DNA of 64,000 nt from Chitinophaga filiformis (lineage in GTDB: Bacteria > Bacteroidota > Bacteroidia > Chitinophagales > Chitinophagaceae), in the NCBI RefSeq assembly GCF_021646545.1, contig NZ_JAKIRP010000003.1, positions 1-64,000 on the forward strand. The letters run 5' to 3'. The notes below the pieces were generated by a model, which was not told the DNA's origin, made no database searches, and saw nothing but the letters and a program-made list of their open reading frames with translations. A program made the position numbers and the translations under genes. Position 1 is the stretch's first letter, and each line of letters begins with the position of its first letter. Shown here in pieces: positions 1-9,787 of the stretch.

Positions 1-1932
1 GCTCACCCTGAACTTCAGTTCATCAATAAAATTGGCTCTCTTCAGGAAAGATTCTTCATGCATTTTCCAGGCCAGCGCGGCAGAAGGAAAATAGCCGAAG
101 CGGTGATTGGGACCAAACCTGGAAGAGCCATCTGCCCTGAAGCTGGCGGTGAGCAGGTAACGGTCCTTAAAGGTATAGTTCACTCGTCCCAGGAAGGAAA
201 CGATCTTCGTAGACGCCCGGCCGCTGCCGATCTGGTTCAATGTACTGTTGCCGGTGCCTATCGCATTGTAGGTAAGATCAGGCAAGGCATACCCGCGGCC
301 ATTGCCGCCGAAGGAATTGGAACCGAAGTGCTCATATGTGCTACCCGCTACTGCGTTCACGACATGGTCCTTTCCAAAGTCCTTTTTGTAGTTCACTGTC
401 GCCTCTCCCATGTAATAGTTCACATTACCGGTGTTGATAGAGGCGACACCTCCGGTAGGAGATCCGAGTATCGTGGATGGGTCCAGCCAGGTATTCCGCT
501 GGGTGATATTCACATCGCCAGATCCCTTCAGCTTAAGTGAAAGACCAGGTATAAAGAAATACTCGCCATACACGGTACCGAAGGTCCTGAAACCATCACT
601 GTTGGCATACTGCCCGTTTATGAGTATCAGCGGATGGTCGATGGTGGTCATATAAGGCGAGCGGTTATAACCACCAGTCTCATTATACACCGGATAGGAA
701 GGATCATAATTGATAGCGGCATACAATGCGCTGCCGTTCTCATTCACGCCTATACCGATGGAATTGTAGTTATCCCTGATATAAGATGTATTAAAATTAA
801 CACCGAACGCGTATTTCTGTGCAACGCTGTTCTCGAGGTTGAACCGGGCGGTGTATCGTTTTACGGAAGAATTTTGCACCACGCCCTCCTGGTTGAAATA
901 ACCCAGGGATGCGTAGAACCGTGTATTGTCCTTCCCGCCGGAGAAAGAAAGGTCATGACTTTGCACATTGGCAGAACGGTACAGCTCCTGTTGCCAGTCT
1001 ACATTCACCGGGTCGTTGGTCACCCTTTCGGAGGCCACCCCACCGCCGGCATCAATGATGGCGTTCAATACCTCTTTATATTGCGGGCCTGTCAGCAGGT
1101 CCAGCGAGTTGGAAGCTTTCTGCACACCATAGTAGGTGCTGTAGTTGACGCTTAACTTTCCGCTCTTGCCTTTTTTGGTGGTGATCATCACCACACCGTT
1201 GGAACCACGGGAACCGTAGATGGCCGTAGCGGAAGCGTCCTTTAATATCTCGATGGACTCAATATCCGAAGGGTTCAGACTGTTCAGCGGGTTACGGGGA
1301 TTGGGCGTGGCCACAAAACCGGCTCCGCTACCTGTTACGGGGGCAAGGTTGTTCACCGGCATTCCGTCTATCACATACAAAGGGTCGTTGCCTGCCGTAA
1401 TGGAACTGGCCCCACGGATCTTTACACTCATCGCGCTGCCCGGCTCACCACTTTTCTGGTATACCTGCACACCGGAGGCACGCCCCATCAATGTCTGTTC
1501 GACGTTAATATTGGCGCCGGGTGTGAGGTCTTTCGATTTCAGCGACACAACAGATCCGGTGACGTCCGACTTTTTCACCGTTCCGTATCCCACCACGATA
1601 ACTTCGCCCAGGTTCTCGTTTTTCAGTTCCAGGGCCACGTCCAGCGTAGTCTTGTCCCCTACCGGGATCTCCCGGGTAGTATAATCCACTAAATAAAACA
1701 ACAGTACGGCATTGTTGCCAGGTACAGGGATAGAAAAGTTACCATTTGCATCAGTTGTAGTCCTGGTATTGGCCCCTTTTAATAATACTGTTACATTGGC
1801 CAGCGGCGCCCCTTTGTCGGCCGACGCGACCTTCCCCCTGACAGTACGGTTCTGGGCATTGGCCAGAAACGTGGAAAATAAGAGCAGCTTGACAAGCAGC
1901 AAACATGCGGTAATTTTTGGCATTTTGTTCAT
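1..1932 (-). CDS. SusC/RagA-family TonB-linked outer membrane protein (3' end outside window)
   Basis: Outer membrane TonB-dependent receptor for uptake of oligomeric nutrients, normally paired with a SusD lipoprotein. The start is ATG at 1932 (MNKMPKITAC), followed by a hydrophobic signal peptide ending near NAQ. Then come a CarboxypepD_reg-like beta domain (about residues 25-105), the family signature GEVIVVGYGT with a plug domain (about 110-235, including LYVIDGMPV and YGSRGSNGVV) and the first part of the barrel. There is no STN domain, so anti-sigma signalling through this receptor is not expected. 644 residues are visible; full-length members have about 1000, so the barrel C-terminus and any susD lie before base 1. 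No sigma/anti-sigma genes are adjacent. Family assignment is firm; the substrate is unknown. Confidence 0.95.
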   Translation of the reverse strand, partial: MNKMPKITACLLLVKLLLFSTFLANAQNRTVRGKVASADKGAPLANVTVLLKGANTRTTTDANGNFSIPVPGNNAVLLFYLVDYTTREIPVGDKTTLDVALELKNENLGEVIVVGYGTVKKSDVTGSVVSLKSKDLTPGANINVEQTLMGRASGVQVYQKSGEPGSAMSVKIRGASSITAGNDPLYVIDGMPVNNLAPVTGSGAGFVATPNPRNPLNSLNPSDIESIEILKDASATAIYGSRGSNGVVMITTKKGKSGKLSVNYSTYYGVQKASNSLDLLTGPQYKEVLNAIIDAGGGVASERVTNDPVNVDWQQELYRSANVQSHDLSFSGGKDNTRFYASLGYFNQEGVVQNSSVKRYTARFNLENSVAQKYAFGVNFNTSYIRDNYNSIGIGVNENGSALYAAINYDPSYPVYNETGGYNRSPYMTTIDHPLILINGQYANSDGFRTFGTVYGEYFFIPGLSLKLKGSGDVNITQRNTWLDPSTILGSPTGGVASINTGNVNYYMGEATVNYKKDFGKDHVVNAVAGSTYEHFGSNSFGGNGRGYALPDLTYNAIGTGNSTLNQIGSGRASTKIVSFLGRVNYTFKDRYLLTASFRADGSSRFGPNHRFGYFPSAALAWKMHEESFLKRANFIDELKFRVS

Positions 1933-2718
1933 ATAGAAATTGGTTTTAAAGGGGGTAATGGCAAACCGGGATGCAAGACTGGAAGTCTGAGGATGGATGG
2001 TGGATTGTCGCTCAGTTCCTGGAATAGAATTAAAACTTGGCCGTAGGTGGTGTTGGCCAGGTAAGAAATGCAACACAGGCATAAGCCATGTTACGTGCTT
2101 ACATAACGTGATACTCTCTTCATGGTGGAATTTTGTATTGTCGGTATAAAGTACCGATCAATACGTCGCCGGGGCTGTAACTTTTGTAGCAAAAAATGAG
2201 AAAATTGTAGCGACAGGAACAGGACAAAACACTCAACTAATTGATTATCAAACAACATACCTTAACAACGTTCCAATGCTTACGATGGAAATAGTATCGT
2301 CGTTCGTCATTGCCATGGCGAGGCCAAATACTGTCTGAACTGGTTATGTCCTGCATGTAACTAGCATATGACTAGCATTAACCTCCGATTATCTTCCGAT
2401 TTGATCGGAGGATTATCGGAAGTTAATCCTGGTCATATGCTAGTTACATGCTAGTCACATGCACACTTGAACCGATAATAAGGGACTTAAAACACAACCT
2501 TTTTTTAAACCCTGTCTATTTTATAACACCTCCCCAAACTCATATCAGCATTTTCTCTGGAATCAGATATTACGTATCGTCAAAATATATGTTGGTTCAT
2601 CCTCATTTAATATATCTTCACTTTAATAAGCTGGCACGACAGGAGCTTCGATCTATATGCGATATGGCCGGGCGGTATAACTTTTAACAAAAACAGGGAG
2701 CCATTGGCACCGGATGCT
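1933..2718. other. intergenic region between divergent genes
   Basis: About 780 nt lie between the divergent susC and reductase-like genes. The only structure seen is the long hairpin at 2354-2450. No TAnnTTTG-type -7 element was found on either strand. An 79-codon open frame at 2448-2687 begins inside the hairpin and has no protein-like features, so it is not called. Confidence 0.6.
2354..2450. repeat. long imperfect inverted repeat (47-nt arms, 3-nt loop)
   Basis: The left arm is 2354-2400 and the right arm 2404-2450, separated by TTG. By hand alignment 42 of 47 positions pair, with the outer 19 nt (CATGTAACTAGCATATGAC) pairing perfectly. The right flank carries a second, near-identical copy of the outermost unit (ATGCTAGTTAC then ATGCTAGTCAC). 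It could form a cruciform or a strong RNA hairpin. There is no U-tract, so it does not look like a simple terminator. A miniature mobile or REP-like element is possible. Confidence 0.85.
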
Positions 2719-3366
2719 ATGACACATACAGGAAAAAAGATATTGATCATTAATGGTTCCCTCCGGGGAGCAGCAGGCAACTCAGGAGCACTAGCAAAAC
2801 AGGCGGCACAGGTGCTGGTAAACGACCTTCAGCAGGAGGTATCCGTGTTGACGCTTACCGACCCCTTGCCGGGAATCCGGGAAGTCTATGACCTGCTGAC
2901 CAGTTGCGACGGCTTTCTGGTAATAACAGGCGTATATTGGAATAACTGGAGTTCACCCCTCCAGCAGTTTATTGAAGTAACTACTGCTTTTGAAAATACG
3001 CCTGCTTTTTTCGGCAAGCCGGTTGCCTGTGCGGTGACGATGGATTCGGTGGGGGGTATCGAGGTGGCGGGAAGATTGCAGGCCGTATTTGGAGGTCTGG
3101 GTTGCTGGAGTCCACCCTGCTCAGTGATCGTATTGTCGCGAACGGGTCAGGAAGCAGTGGCTGCCTCTGCCGGTCAGGAAGATGATCCGAACGAAGATGT
3201 GTGGCGCATGGCCGACCTTTCTGCCGTGCTCCAAAACCTGGTTACAGCTGCGGGCATGCCCCGCAACAACTGGATTGCCTGGCCTCATTCAGCACTCACG
3301 ATTCCCGATGGCCCCTGGCCTGGCAAGGGACCACTCGATCTGGGCTCTCCCAGATTCCTGCCGTAA
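2719..3366 (+). CDS. NADPH-dependent FMN reductase-like flavoprotein
   Basis: Probable cytoplasmic flavodoxin-fold protein of the NAD(P)H-dependent FMN reductase group, 215 residues from ATG 2719. After the first beta strand (KKILIINGS) comes an FMN-phosphate-binding loop of the form NGSLRG..GNSG. Further on, the VYWNNWSSPLQQFIE segment sits where these proteins hold the flavin ring. An upstream in-frame TTG at 2704 has a possible AGGGAG ribosome site 4-5 nt before it, so a start five codons earlier cannot be excluded. It is a single gene 66 nt before the rhomboid gene. The physiological substrate is not evident. Confidence 0.75.
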   Translation: MTHTGKKILIINGSLRGAAGNSGALAKQAAQVLVNDLQQEVSVLTLTDPLPGIREVYDLLTSCDGFLVITGVYWNNWSSPLQQFIEVTTAFENTPAFFGKPVACAVTMDSVGGIEVAGRLQAVFGGLGCWSPPCSVIVLSRTGQEAVAASAGQEDDPNEDVWRMADLSAVLQNLVTAAGMPRNNWIAWPHSALTIPDGPWPGKGPLDLGSPRFLP

Positions 3367-3432
3367 CCAGTACCCTGGTAATTCCGCCCATCCGATTTCG
3401 GGAACAACATTTGTACACTTACTAATAAAAAC

Positions 3433-4200
3433 ATGTTACTTCCGATAGGCGATGACAACAGGGACAGGAAGATTTTCCCGATAGTTAACTATATGCTTAT
3501 TGCTATTAATATCCTGGTCTTCATCTTCCTGCAGCAGGCGGGAGCAAATCTGTACTTTACTTTTGCGTATGCCGCTGTACCGGCAGAAATACTGACAGGA
3601 CGCGATATTGTTACTCCGGACCAGGTACTGATCGATCCCTATACAGGAAACTCCTTTCCTATGCCTGGCTTGCAGGTAACTGGGGTATCGGTCTTTCTAA
3701 CCCTGCTTACTTCCATGTTCCTCCATGGAGGCTGGGCGCACCTGGGAGGTAATATGTTATTCCTGGTCATTTTTGGAGACAACCTGGAAAATGCCATGGG
3801 GCACAGGAATTATCTCGTCTTTTATCTGCTCTGCGGGGTGCTGGCAGGGCTCAGTCATGTCTTCACTACATTTATCCTTGGACAAGACCCACTGATCCCG
3901 GTGATGGGAGCATCAGGCGCTATCTCCGCAGTATTGGCAGGGTATATGGTATTATTTCCCCATAAAAAGGTGCATGTCTGGCTATTATTCTTCATTATTT
4001 CGGTGCCCGCGTTAATAGTTGTCGGACTCTGGTTCATATTCCAGGTGGTGAACGGACTTGGAACCTTAGGCGGACAGGAAGCAGGGGGTGTAGCATATGC
4101 TGCCCATATCGGCGGGTTTATATTCGGGCTTTTGCTGGTAAGGAAATTTGCTAAAAAGTTCCTGCTCCTCCGGTCACGGTCCTCGGGCAGATTTCGTTAA
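3433..4200 (+). CDS. rhomboid-family intramembrane serine protease
   Basis: Membrane-embedded protease that cleaves transmembrane substrates, 255 residues with six or more hydrophobic helices. The hallmark motifs are present: an HGGWAHLGGN segment (about residues 98-107, with Asn107 as candidate oxyanion residue), the catalytic serine in GASGA (Ser161) and the partner histidine in AAHIGG (His225). A roughly 35-residue loop between helices 1 and 2 is the variable region of the family. It may be co-transcribed with the upstream flavoprotein gene. Substrates cannot be told from sequence. Confidence 0.93.
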   Translation: MLLPIGDDNRDRKIFPIVNYMLIAINILVFIFLQQAGANLYFTFAYAAVPAEILTGRDIVTPDQVLIDPYTGNSFPMPGLQVTGVSVFLTLLTSMFLHGGWAHLGGNMLFLVIFGDNLENAMGHRNYLVFYLLCGVLAGLSHVFTTFILGQDPLIPVMGASGAISAVLAGYMVLFPHKKVHVWLLFFIISVPALIVVGLWFIFQVVNGLGTLGGQEAGGVAYAAHIGGFIFGLLLVRKFAKKFLLLRSRSSGRFR

Positions 4201-4226
4201 ACCGCTTAACGCCCGATCGCCGTACG

Positions 4227-4234
4227 TATGTTTG
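4227..4234 (+). promoter_or_regulatory. putative Bacteroidota -7 element (TATGTTTG)
   Basis: TATGTTTG fits TAnnTTTG and lies 63 nt before the ATG at 4298. No TTTG box sits 19 nt upstream, so support is only moderate. Confidence 0.4.
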
Positions 4235-4297
4235 TAGTCCTCCGAAATATTCTCTAATTTGGATGCCGATATCCCAACTTGAAATAAAAACCAAAGA

Positions 4298-5296
4298 ATG
4301 TTCAATACCCTTAAGGATCTTGTAGGACTACGGATCGACGATGACAAAATCAAATCATTTATTGAGAACAATGGATTCAAATACCCTAAGAAACCCTTTA
4401 TTTCCAATCGCAGTACCGACACCAACTATTGGGTGCAGAATAAAAAACTGGAGATCGATCTGTTATTTGAAGCGAAGACCTATCTTGACAACTATCCCCT
4501 GATCCAGGGAGATAAAAAGGGAATTTTTGTACCTGTTCTGAGCAGCGTAAGATGGTATGGCAATAAATCGAATACAGAATTCCCCCTGGAGCTGGATTTC
4601 AAGGCCAATTTTGAAACGCTTAAATTGAAACTGGGCGAGCCAACATTAAAGAGCAGTGAGATTTCCCCTATCTGGTTAAATGACGATGGAAGTGAAAGCT
4701 TCTACAGATGGAAAAAACCTTTAGACGCCGGGGGGGATATTGTCTGGGGCCTCGAGTTTACTGATGATCAAACCATCGGGTATTTTTCCCTCGGACTGAA
4801 TTACGTCAAGCCTCTCTACTATTTCTATTCTGAATGGCAGTATGAGAGTTTTGAAAAGTTCCTGTCATCGAAGCGTTTTGACGACACAGCACATCTGATG
4901 TTCCTGCAGTGGGCCATAGCGCATGACCTAGTAAAAACCGATGGACATACGTCAGCCCTGGCAAAAGATATTAAAGAAGGCAAACAGCCTGTTACCGAGT
5001 GGGTACGTGCCCTTAAAAGAGGATATATCCTGGAAGATGATTTTTCCGCTGAACAGGCTTTCATTCATGCTTATCTCAAAAACCTAAGGCACGATATACT
5101 TTATACCCGTGATGTTGCATATGCCTTCTTAGAAAGCGCCGAACTAAAAGAAAACTACTTCGGAGCAGCTGCAACAAAGCAATTAAATGAGATAGCCTAT
5201 AATGAAGGCAATTATCAAATAGTGAAAGCGATCATCGACAAACGGCTGGCAGAATATAAAGAGCATAAATTCAGTAAGAGTCCACAAAGCTACTAG
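4298..5296 (+). CDS. hypothetical protein, 332 aa
   Basis: I do not recognise the family. The protein appears soluble: no signal peptide or membrane helix, and many charged residues. The N-terminal half (about 1-185) is rich in predicted beta strands and aromatic residues. The C-terminal half (about 190-330) looks helical, with a segment of the type LMFLQWAIAHDLV. It is a single gene, preceded by a possible -7 element and followed by a clear bidirectional hairpin shared with the convergent sensor kinase. The coding frame is long and undisturbed, so the gene is likely real. Function unknown. Confidence 0.8.
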   Translation: MFNTLKDLVGLRIDDDKIKSFIENNGFKYPKKPFISNRSTDTNYWVQNKKLEIDLLFEAKTYLDNYPLIQGDKKGIFVPVLSSVRWYGNKSNTEFPLELDFKANFETLKLKLGEPTLKSSEISPIWLNDDGSESFYRWKKPLDAGGDIVWGLEFTDDQTIGYFSLGLNYVKPLYYFYSEWQYESFEKFLSSKRFDDTAHLMFLQWAIAHDLVKTDGHTSALAKDIKEGKQPVTEWVRALKRGYILEDDFSAEQAFIHAYLKNLRHDILYTRDVAYAFLESAELKENYFGAAATKQLNEIAYNEGNYQIVKAIIDKRLAEYKEHKFSKSPQSY

Positions 5297-5332
5297 TCAG
5301 GCAACATAGACATGTCTACAAATAATAACAAT

Positions 5333-5359
5333 AAACCCCGGACAATCATCCCGGGGTTT
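5333..5359. terminator. bidirectional terminator hairpin
   Basis: AAACCCCGG (5333-5341) pairs with CCGGGGTTT (5351-5359) across a 9-nt loop. A-rich and T-rich ends on both sides suit termination of both converging transcription units. Confidence 0.75.
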
Positions 5360-5476
5360 GTTGCTTTCAGGAGGTCGTGATCACTGCCCGATCTGTCCCG
5401 CGCTACGCTCTACAAATCAGATCAGCATGATGGCTATTGGTAACAATTGATAGTTCGTCCTGCTTTTATCTGGATG

Positions 5477-7762
5477 TCAGTCAACTGCGGCAATAACGGC
5501 AGCAACATGTACATCTTTTATCCCGAATGTTAAACCGATCTGTACACCATTGTTGCTCTTAATCTCTAAATCTCCTTCCAGCTGTGTGCTTAGCAGATGA
5601 ATAAGCGAAAGTCCTAAAGATCCGCTGGATGCGACATCGAAGTTTGGCGGTAAACCTACACCGTTGTCACTGATCGAGAAAAAGATCCTGCTTCCCACTA
5701 CCCTTAAAATAATATCTACCTGTCCCTGTGAACTACCGGGAAAAGCGTATTTAAAAATGTTGGTAACTGCTTCATTTAAAATCAGGCCCAATGAAACGGC
5801 CTTGCCAACGTCAAGATCTACTTCGTCCATGCTCAGATTAAACCGCATACGCCTGCCCGCACCGAAACTATCTTTTAAATACTCCAGCATCTCATACATG
5901 TAACTTTTGATATTGATCAGTCCTTCATTCTCTCCCTGATATAATTTCTGGTGTACTAATGAAATGGACCTCAGGCGATGCTGGCTGTCATTTATAGCCT
6001 GGATGGCGGCTTCATTATTCAGATATTTGCTTTGCGTATTCAGTAAACTCATGGTTAGCTGCAAATTGTTCTTTACCCTGTGGTGTATTTCTTTCAGCAG
6101 GAACTCTTTTTCATTCAGCAACTTACTTTTCTCTCCAACCAATTTTTCCTGGGCTAAGTATGCAGTGCGGATTTCCGCTTTCTGCCCTTCCAATATGGCA
6201 TTGGTCTTTATTTTAACTCTATAACGGTTGTACAACAGCGCTAGTAACAGTAACAGAATAACACATCCGGCAATAATGACATTTCTGACCAGTGTTTCTT
6301 TTTCTATGGTCTTTGCTTGTAGTGCACTTTGCTCTCTTAATAGCTCATTATCCTTTTCTTTATTCTGTAAATCAAACCTTGCCTGCATCTCTTCCGCCTG
6401 TTTTACCTTTTCGATAGCAAAGGCAGAATCAGCCAGTTTATTATAATGCTGTAAGTGTTTCATTGCCGACAGCAGATTTCCCGACGCTGAGTCCACTTTA
6501 AATCGCAATAAGCTAACTTCCCTGCTGGTAGTCAAATCCCAGTGCTCCGGATTGTCATCCAGTATTCTTTTCAAATAGATAGCCGCCTTTTTATACTGCT
6601 GACGCCCTAAATAAAACCGGCAGATCTTAATCAGATCAGTGTTCACATCATCCCCTGACCCTAAAATATCCGCATACTGCAGGTAATAGAACTCAGCATG
6701 ATCGTAATCTTTCAGTGCCAGGTAACAATCTGCAGTAGAAAAAGAAAGGCTGATCCTGTCATGAATATCTGCTGGCGGTTGCTGCTTATTTACAAGCAAT
6801 AAAAGATCAAGCGCCTCCTTCACCTGGCCGCTGATGATAAGCTGATCAGTCAGTTCGGCCAATACATGATATAATAAGGCTGAGGGATGGTTCAATTGAA
6901 CAGACAGTGATTTTTTCAGGTACTCCTGATTTTTCACATGATTTTTAGCGTCTTTATAAGCTACAGCGAGGCGCCAGTAAAAAGTACCCAGCATCGCGGA
7001 ATCTTTTTGCTTCTCAGCGGCCTGTATGGCCGCGATAGCATTTTCCTGCGCTTTGGCAAAATCCCCCTTCCAGTGATAGACGGCTGAAAGCAGATCATAA
7101 GTGAAATAGATCCTTTTATAGCCTAAATCTTTATATATGAGCAGTGCCTGATTTAATTCGTTTTCAGACAATTCATATTTACCCTGGTTTAAATGCACAT
7201 CAGCCATCTCTTTCACTGTTTCCGCTTCCTTTAATCGATTATTTACAGACCGGAATAACTTTAAGGCCTTGTCCTGATAAGTCAGTCTGATATCGCCATC
7301 ATCTTCACATTTGGCCATTTCTATCCACAGAGCGGCTTCTTGTTCCTTATAACCTGCCTTTCTACAAAAGTCAATTCCTTTTGCAAAAGCGGCCCTCCCC
7401 TTCTCCGGCTCTCCGCTGTTAAAATACATCACACCCAGGTACTCAGCTATGTCACTTTTCATCCAGTACAGGTCCTGTTGCATGATGATCCTTTCAGCCT
7501 CACCCAGGTACTTTCTGGCACTGTCCATATCCTCTTTTATACTACCAGGCTTATATTCTGTTTTAGTTCCCAGTGCGATAAGGAGCTTGGCTTTTACAGA
7601 GTCTTCCGGCTGCTGATCGATCAGGCGGAGCAGCTGCTTACTTGACAGCTTGTAAAGCTCCCAATACGTCATGTGGCGTATATCCTGGCCCAGACAATAA
7701 TAGTTGGAAAGCAGGAACAGGACGGCCGTCCAATAAATGGTTAAAATTATCTTGCGACACAT
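5477..7762 (-). CDS. TPR-containing sensor histidine kinase (HisKA_2 type)
   Basis: Membrane sensor kinase. I chose ATG 7762 because it gives a good signal peptide (MCRKIILTIYWTAVLFLL); an in-frame ATG at 7819 would add 19 hydrophilic residues. A long periplasmic array of TPR-like helical repeats follows, then one transmembrane helix (NVIIAGCVILLLLLALLYN), a short coiled coil and the H-box KEIHHRVKNNLQ of HisKA_2/HWE-related kinases. Next is an HATPase_c domain with an N-box (ILNEAVTN) and G-box (DNGVGL). No response regulator gene lies on either side, so the partner must be elsewhere. Such TPR kinases are common in Bacteroidota; the signal is unknown. Confidence 0.92.
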   Translation of the reverse strand: MCRKIILTIYWTAVLFLLSNYYCLGQDIRHMTYWELYKLSSKQLLRLIDQQPEDSVKAKLLIALGTKTEYKPGSIKEDMDSARKYLGEAERIIMQQDLYWMKSDIAEYLGVMYFNSGEPEKGRAAFAKGIDFCRKAGYKEQEAALWIEMAKCEDDGDIRLTYQDKALKLFRSVNNRLKEAETVKEMADVHLNQGKYELSENELNQALLIYKDLGYKRIYFTYDLLSAVYHWKGDFAKAQENAIAAIQAAEKQKDSAMLGTFYWRLAVAYKDAKNHVKNQEYLKKSLSVQLNHPSALLYHVLAELTDQLIISGQVKEALDLLLLVNKQQPPADIHDRISLSFSTADCYLALKDYDHAEFYYLQYADILGSGDDVNTDLIKICRFYLGRQQYKKAAIYLKRILDDNPEHWDLTTSREVSLLRFKVDSASGNLLSAMKHLQHYNKLADSAFAIEKVKQAEEMQARFDLQNKEKDNELLREQSALQAKTIEKETLVRNVIIAGCVILLLLLALLYNRYRVKIKTNAILEGQKAEIRTAYLAQEKLVGEKSKLLNEKEFLLKEIHHRVKNNLQLTMSLLNTQSKYLNNEAAIQAINDSQHRLRSISLVHQKLYQGENEGLINIKSYMYEMLEYLKDSFGAGRRMRFNLSMDEVDLDVGKAVSLGLILNEAVTNIFKYAFPGSSQGQVDIILRVVGSRIFFSISDNGVGLPPNFDVASSGSLGLSLIHLLSTQLEGDLEIKSNNGVQIGLTFGIKDVHVAAVIAAVD

Positions 7763-8118
7763 GCATCCTAAGTTTTGAATAAGTTTCCTGATCCTGGCAT
7801 CTCTCAGGACCGGCATCATCAGCTAATTTGAATAGTATCAATATAAAATCAGACAGTCTGGGAAAGCTGTCATTCATCCCGAAAATCGGCTCTTTGTATA
7901 CGATTATTGTTAATTGTACAATTCACACGACAAAATAGAGAAAAGTATATCATAATACAAAAGTGGCATGATAAAACCTTATCATGTTAAATTATACCAT
8001 CTCAACATTAGTCAGGATAACTAATTATTCTACGTTACTGTAAAATGAGATCACCGAACAACAACCGCTGCCCGGAGATCTTTTTGAAAACAGTAGATGT
8101 GTTTACCCGTATAAGAGC
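7763..8118. other. intergenic, AT-rich
   Basis: This leader region upstream of the sensor kinase holds no convincing gene. No -7 element matching TAnnTTTG was found on the minus strand. Nothing else was recognised. Confidence 0.5.
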
Positions 8119-8256
8119 TTACAGCGCGAAACAGAGCGCAGTAAATATCACTTCAATGATGAGAGCTATGAAGTAAAGTTTAAACAGGAAATGCTTGTAG
8201 CTAAGCTTTTCGGTATATTGGGTTGGAGAACAATTTTTATACCTGTGCTGGTTCAT
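8119..8256 (-). CDS. possible small single-span membrane protein
   Basis: A 45-codon frame from ATG 8256 ends in one strongly hydrophobic helix (FKLYFIALIIEVIFTALCFAL) after a polar N-terminus with basic residues. It lies 114 nt downstream of, and on the same strand as, the conserved membrane protein at 8371-8661. Support is limited to composition and position; it may be a chance open frame. Confidence 0.3.
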   Translation of the reverse strand: MNQHRYKNCSPTQYTEKLSYKHFLFKLYFIALIIEVIFTALCFAL

Positions 8257-8370
8257 TGGATCTTGCTGCGTATATGGCATAAAACGCAAAAAGAGATTGG
8301 CATCCGGACCGTAGAGGGTATATCTGTGCAACAGGTTTCACCGCTGCTTCCAAGCCATTGATATCTTCAT

Positions 8371-8661
8371 TCAGCTTCCGGCAAATGGTGTCCCGAAAAT
8401 GCCTACTGCCAGCTCCGCCCAGATCAGGAAGAAAACAACAAAAAGAACTACACATAAAACCAAACGCGATTGCAGGCTCTTCGCCCTTCTCATTATTAAC
8501 TCTAATAGCAGCCCGGCGCCGAATAATAAGAACCCCGCAACAATGAAATCGGACAGTGTCCATTTCACTTCGCTGGTGAACTGCATCGCGATCAATGGCA
8601 CGAGCAATAGCAGTCCCGCGGTAAGTATAATACCGGCAAGTCTTTTGTTTTGTGTGATCAT
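8371..8661 (-). CDS. small conserved membrane protein
   Basis: A 96-residue protein with three predicted transmembrane helices: LAGIILTAGLLLLVPLIAM, SDFIVAGFLLFGAGLLLELI and VLCVVLFVVFFLIWAELAVG. A basic cytoplasmic loop (RRAKSLQSR) lies between helices 2 and 3. The C-terminal signature WAELAVGIFGTPFAGS is one I associate, from memory, with a widespread Bacteroidota hypothetical family, which supports it as a real gene. No enzymatic motif is seen. Start ATG 8661. Confidence 0.8.
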   Translation of the reverse strand: MITQNKRLAGIILTAGLLLLVPLIAMQFTSEVKWTLSDFIVAGFLLFGAGLLLELIMRRAKSLQSRLVLCVVLFVVFFLIWAELAVGIFGTPFAGS

Positions 8662-8865
8662 AGTATTGGATTTTTAAAGCGAAAAACTCATTAATAAAGC
8701 ACTTTGTTATTCAAAGTAACTAAATATTTTTGAGATTAACAAATGGAGATGTTATATCCATAATGGTTTATCCGGCAGCAAAGCTGCTGGCAAAGGTTGG
8801 TTTAGATGAAATCCGCAACGGCTGACTGAGCAACGGGCCGGTTCTCTTGTTGGCTCTATAAGGAT

Positions 8866-9588
8866 TTATTTCGAACTGAGTTCAGGCTTGAAGAAGAGTA
8901 ATTCCGTCCAGCGGAATTTTACTGCACCGGCATAATCTTTCAGCCAGGTGTCAAATCCTCCGGAACCATGAGTCTCATCGAATCTTACTGATAGTGGTTT
9001 ACGGTAGTCGGTAGCTAATTCTTTTAAGCCCTCCCTTAATCGTGTTACAGCAATATAACCTGGCTCTCCCGAAGAGGCCACTGAATAGACAGCGACAGAT
9101 TCCTTACCGCCTTCCCATACTTTTTTCAATTTCCTGATAAGCTCCTGCACATCTGCAATCTTACCGGGATTTGCTGTTACATGGTTGATCACTATCTTGT
9201 CCGCATAGTCAGTAAGTTGTACAGTACTCAAATCTCCCTGGAAAACGTAATATCCACCCTTTGCACGACCATCGGTCAATGGCATGATATTATTGTTCCA
9301 GTCTGCCGTATGTGCGGTACTAATATCGCCCCGGCTGTTCAGTGAATCCCAGGTATTAGGCCCCTCAACGATCAGGTAGCCACCGAAGTCCGGACCGGAT
9401 TCAATACTCCATACCCGCCAGCTCAGATCTCCTTTATGAAATCTCTGCGCATGGCTGGCAAGTGCTTTTTCAAACTGGACTACCTTATCATTTTTTGCAA
9501 ATACGCGGTTAGTTGAAAGAACCGTTTTTGTTGTTTGTCCTGTTCCCAATAAAGGAATAAGCAGGAAAAGGAGGAAAACCTTTTTCAT
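8866..9588 (-). CDS. secreted protein of unknown function
   Basis: A 240-residue exported protein. ATG 9588 is preferred because it begins a clean signal peptide (MKKVFLLFLLIPLLGTGQ); the upstream in-frame start at 9642 would bury it. The mature part has two similar halves with FHKGDLSW..W and AD..VI-type strands. Each half has the spacing of a ferredoxin-like or dimeric alpha-beta-barrel unit, but this is inference only. It is monocistronic. No catalytic motif was recognised. Confidence 0.75.
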   Translation of the reverse strand: MKKVFLLFLLIPLLGTGQTTKTVLSTNRVFAKNDKVVQFEKALASHAQRFHKGDLSWRVWSIESGPDFGGYLIVEGPNTWDSLNSRGDISTAHTADWNNNIMPLTDGRAKGGYYVFQGDLSTVQLTDYADKIVINHVTANPGKIADVQELIRKLKKVWEGGKESVAVYSVASSGEPGYIAVTRLREGLKELATDYRKPLSVRFDETHGSGGFDTWLKDYAGAVKFRWTELLFFKPELSSK

Positions 9589-9787
9589 GGCGTATGATTT
9601 TGGTGATAAAAAAAATGGAGCAGCTACAGACAGTAGCGACAAAAGCTATGATTAACCAGCGCTTTATACACTGCTAAAGTTCGGAGCATAGAATTTCATT
9701 GCACTGCTTTGTTTCTTGCGAATTCGCGTTGCTGATAAGTGGATTTGCCCAATAGTAACAAATTGGTTATTTAATGCTTGTGCTCAT

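Noticed and set aside
2448..2687. 79-codon plus-strand ORF beginning in the long hairpin
   Set aside because: Its start lies within the inverted repeat, composition is not protein-like, and no promoter or motif supports it.
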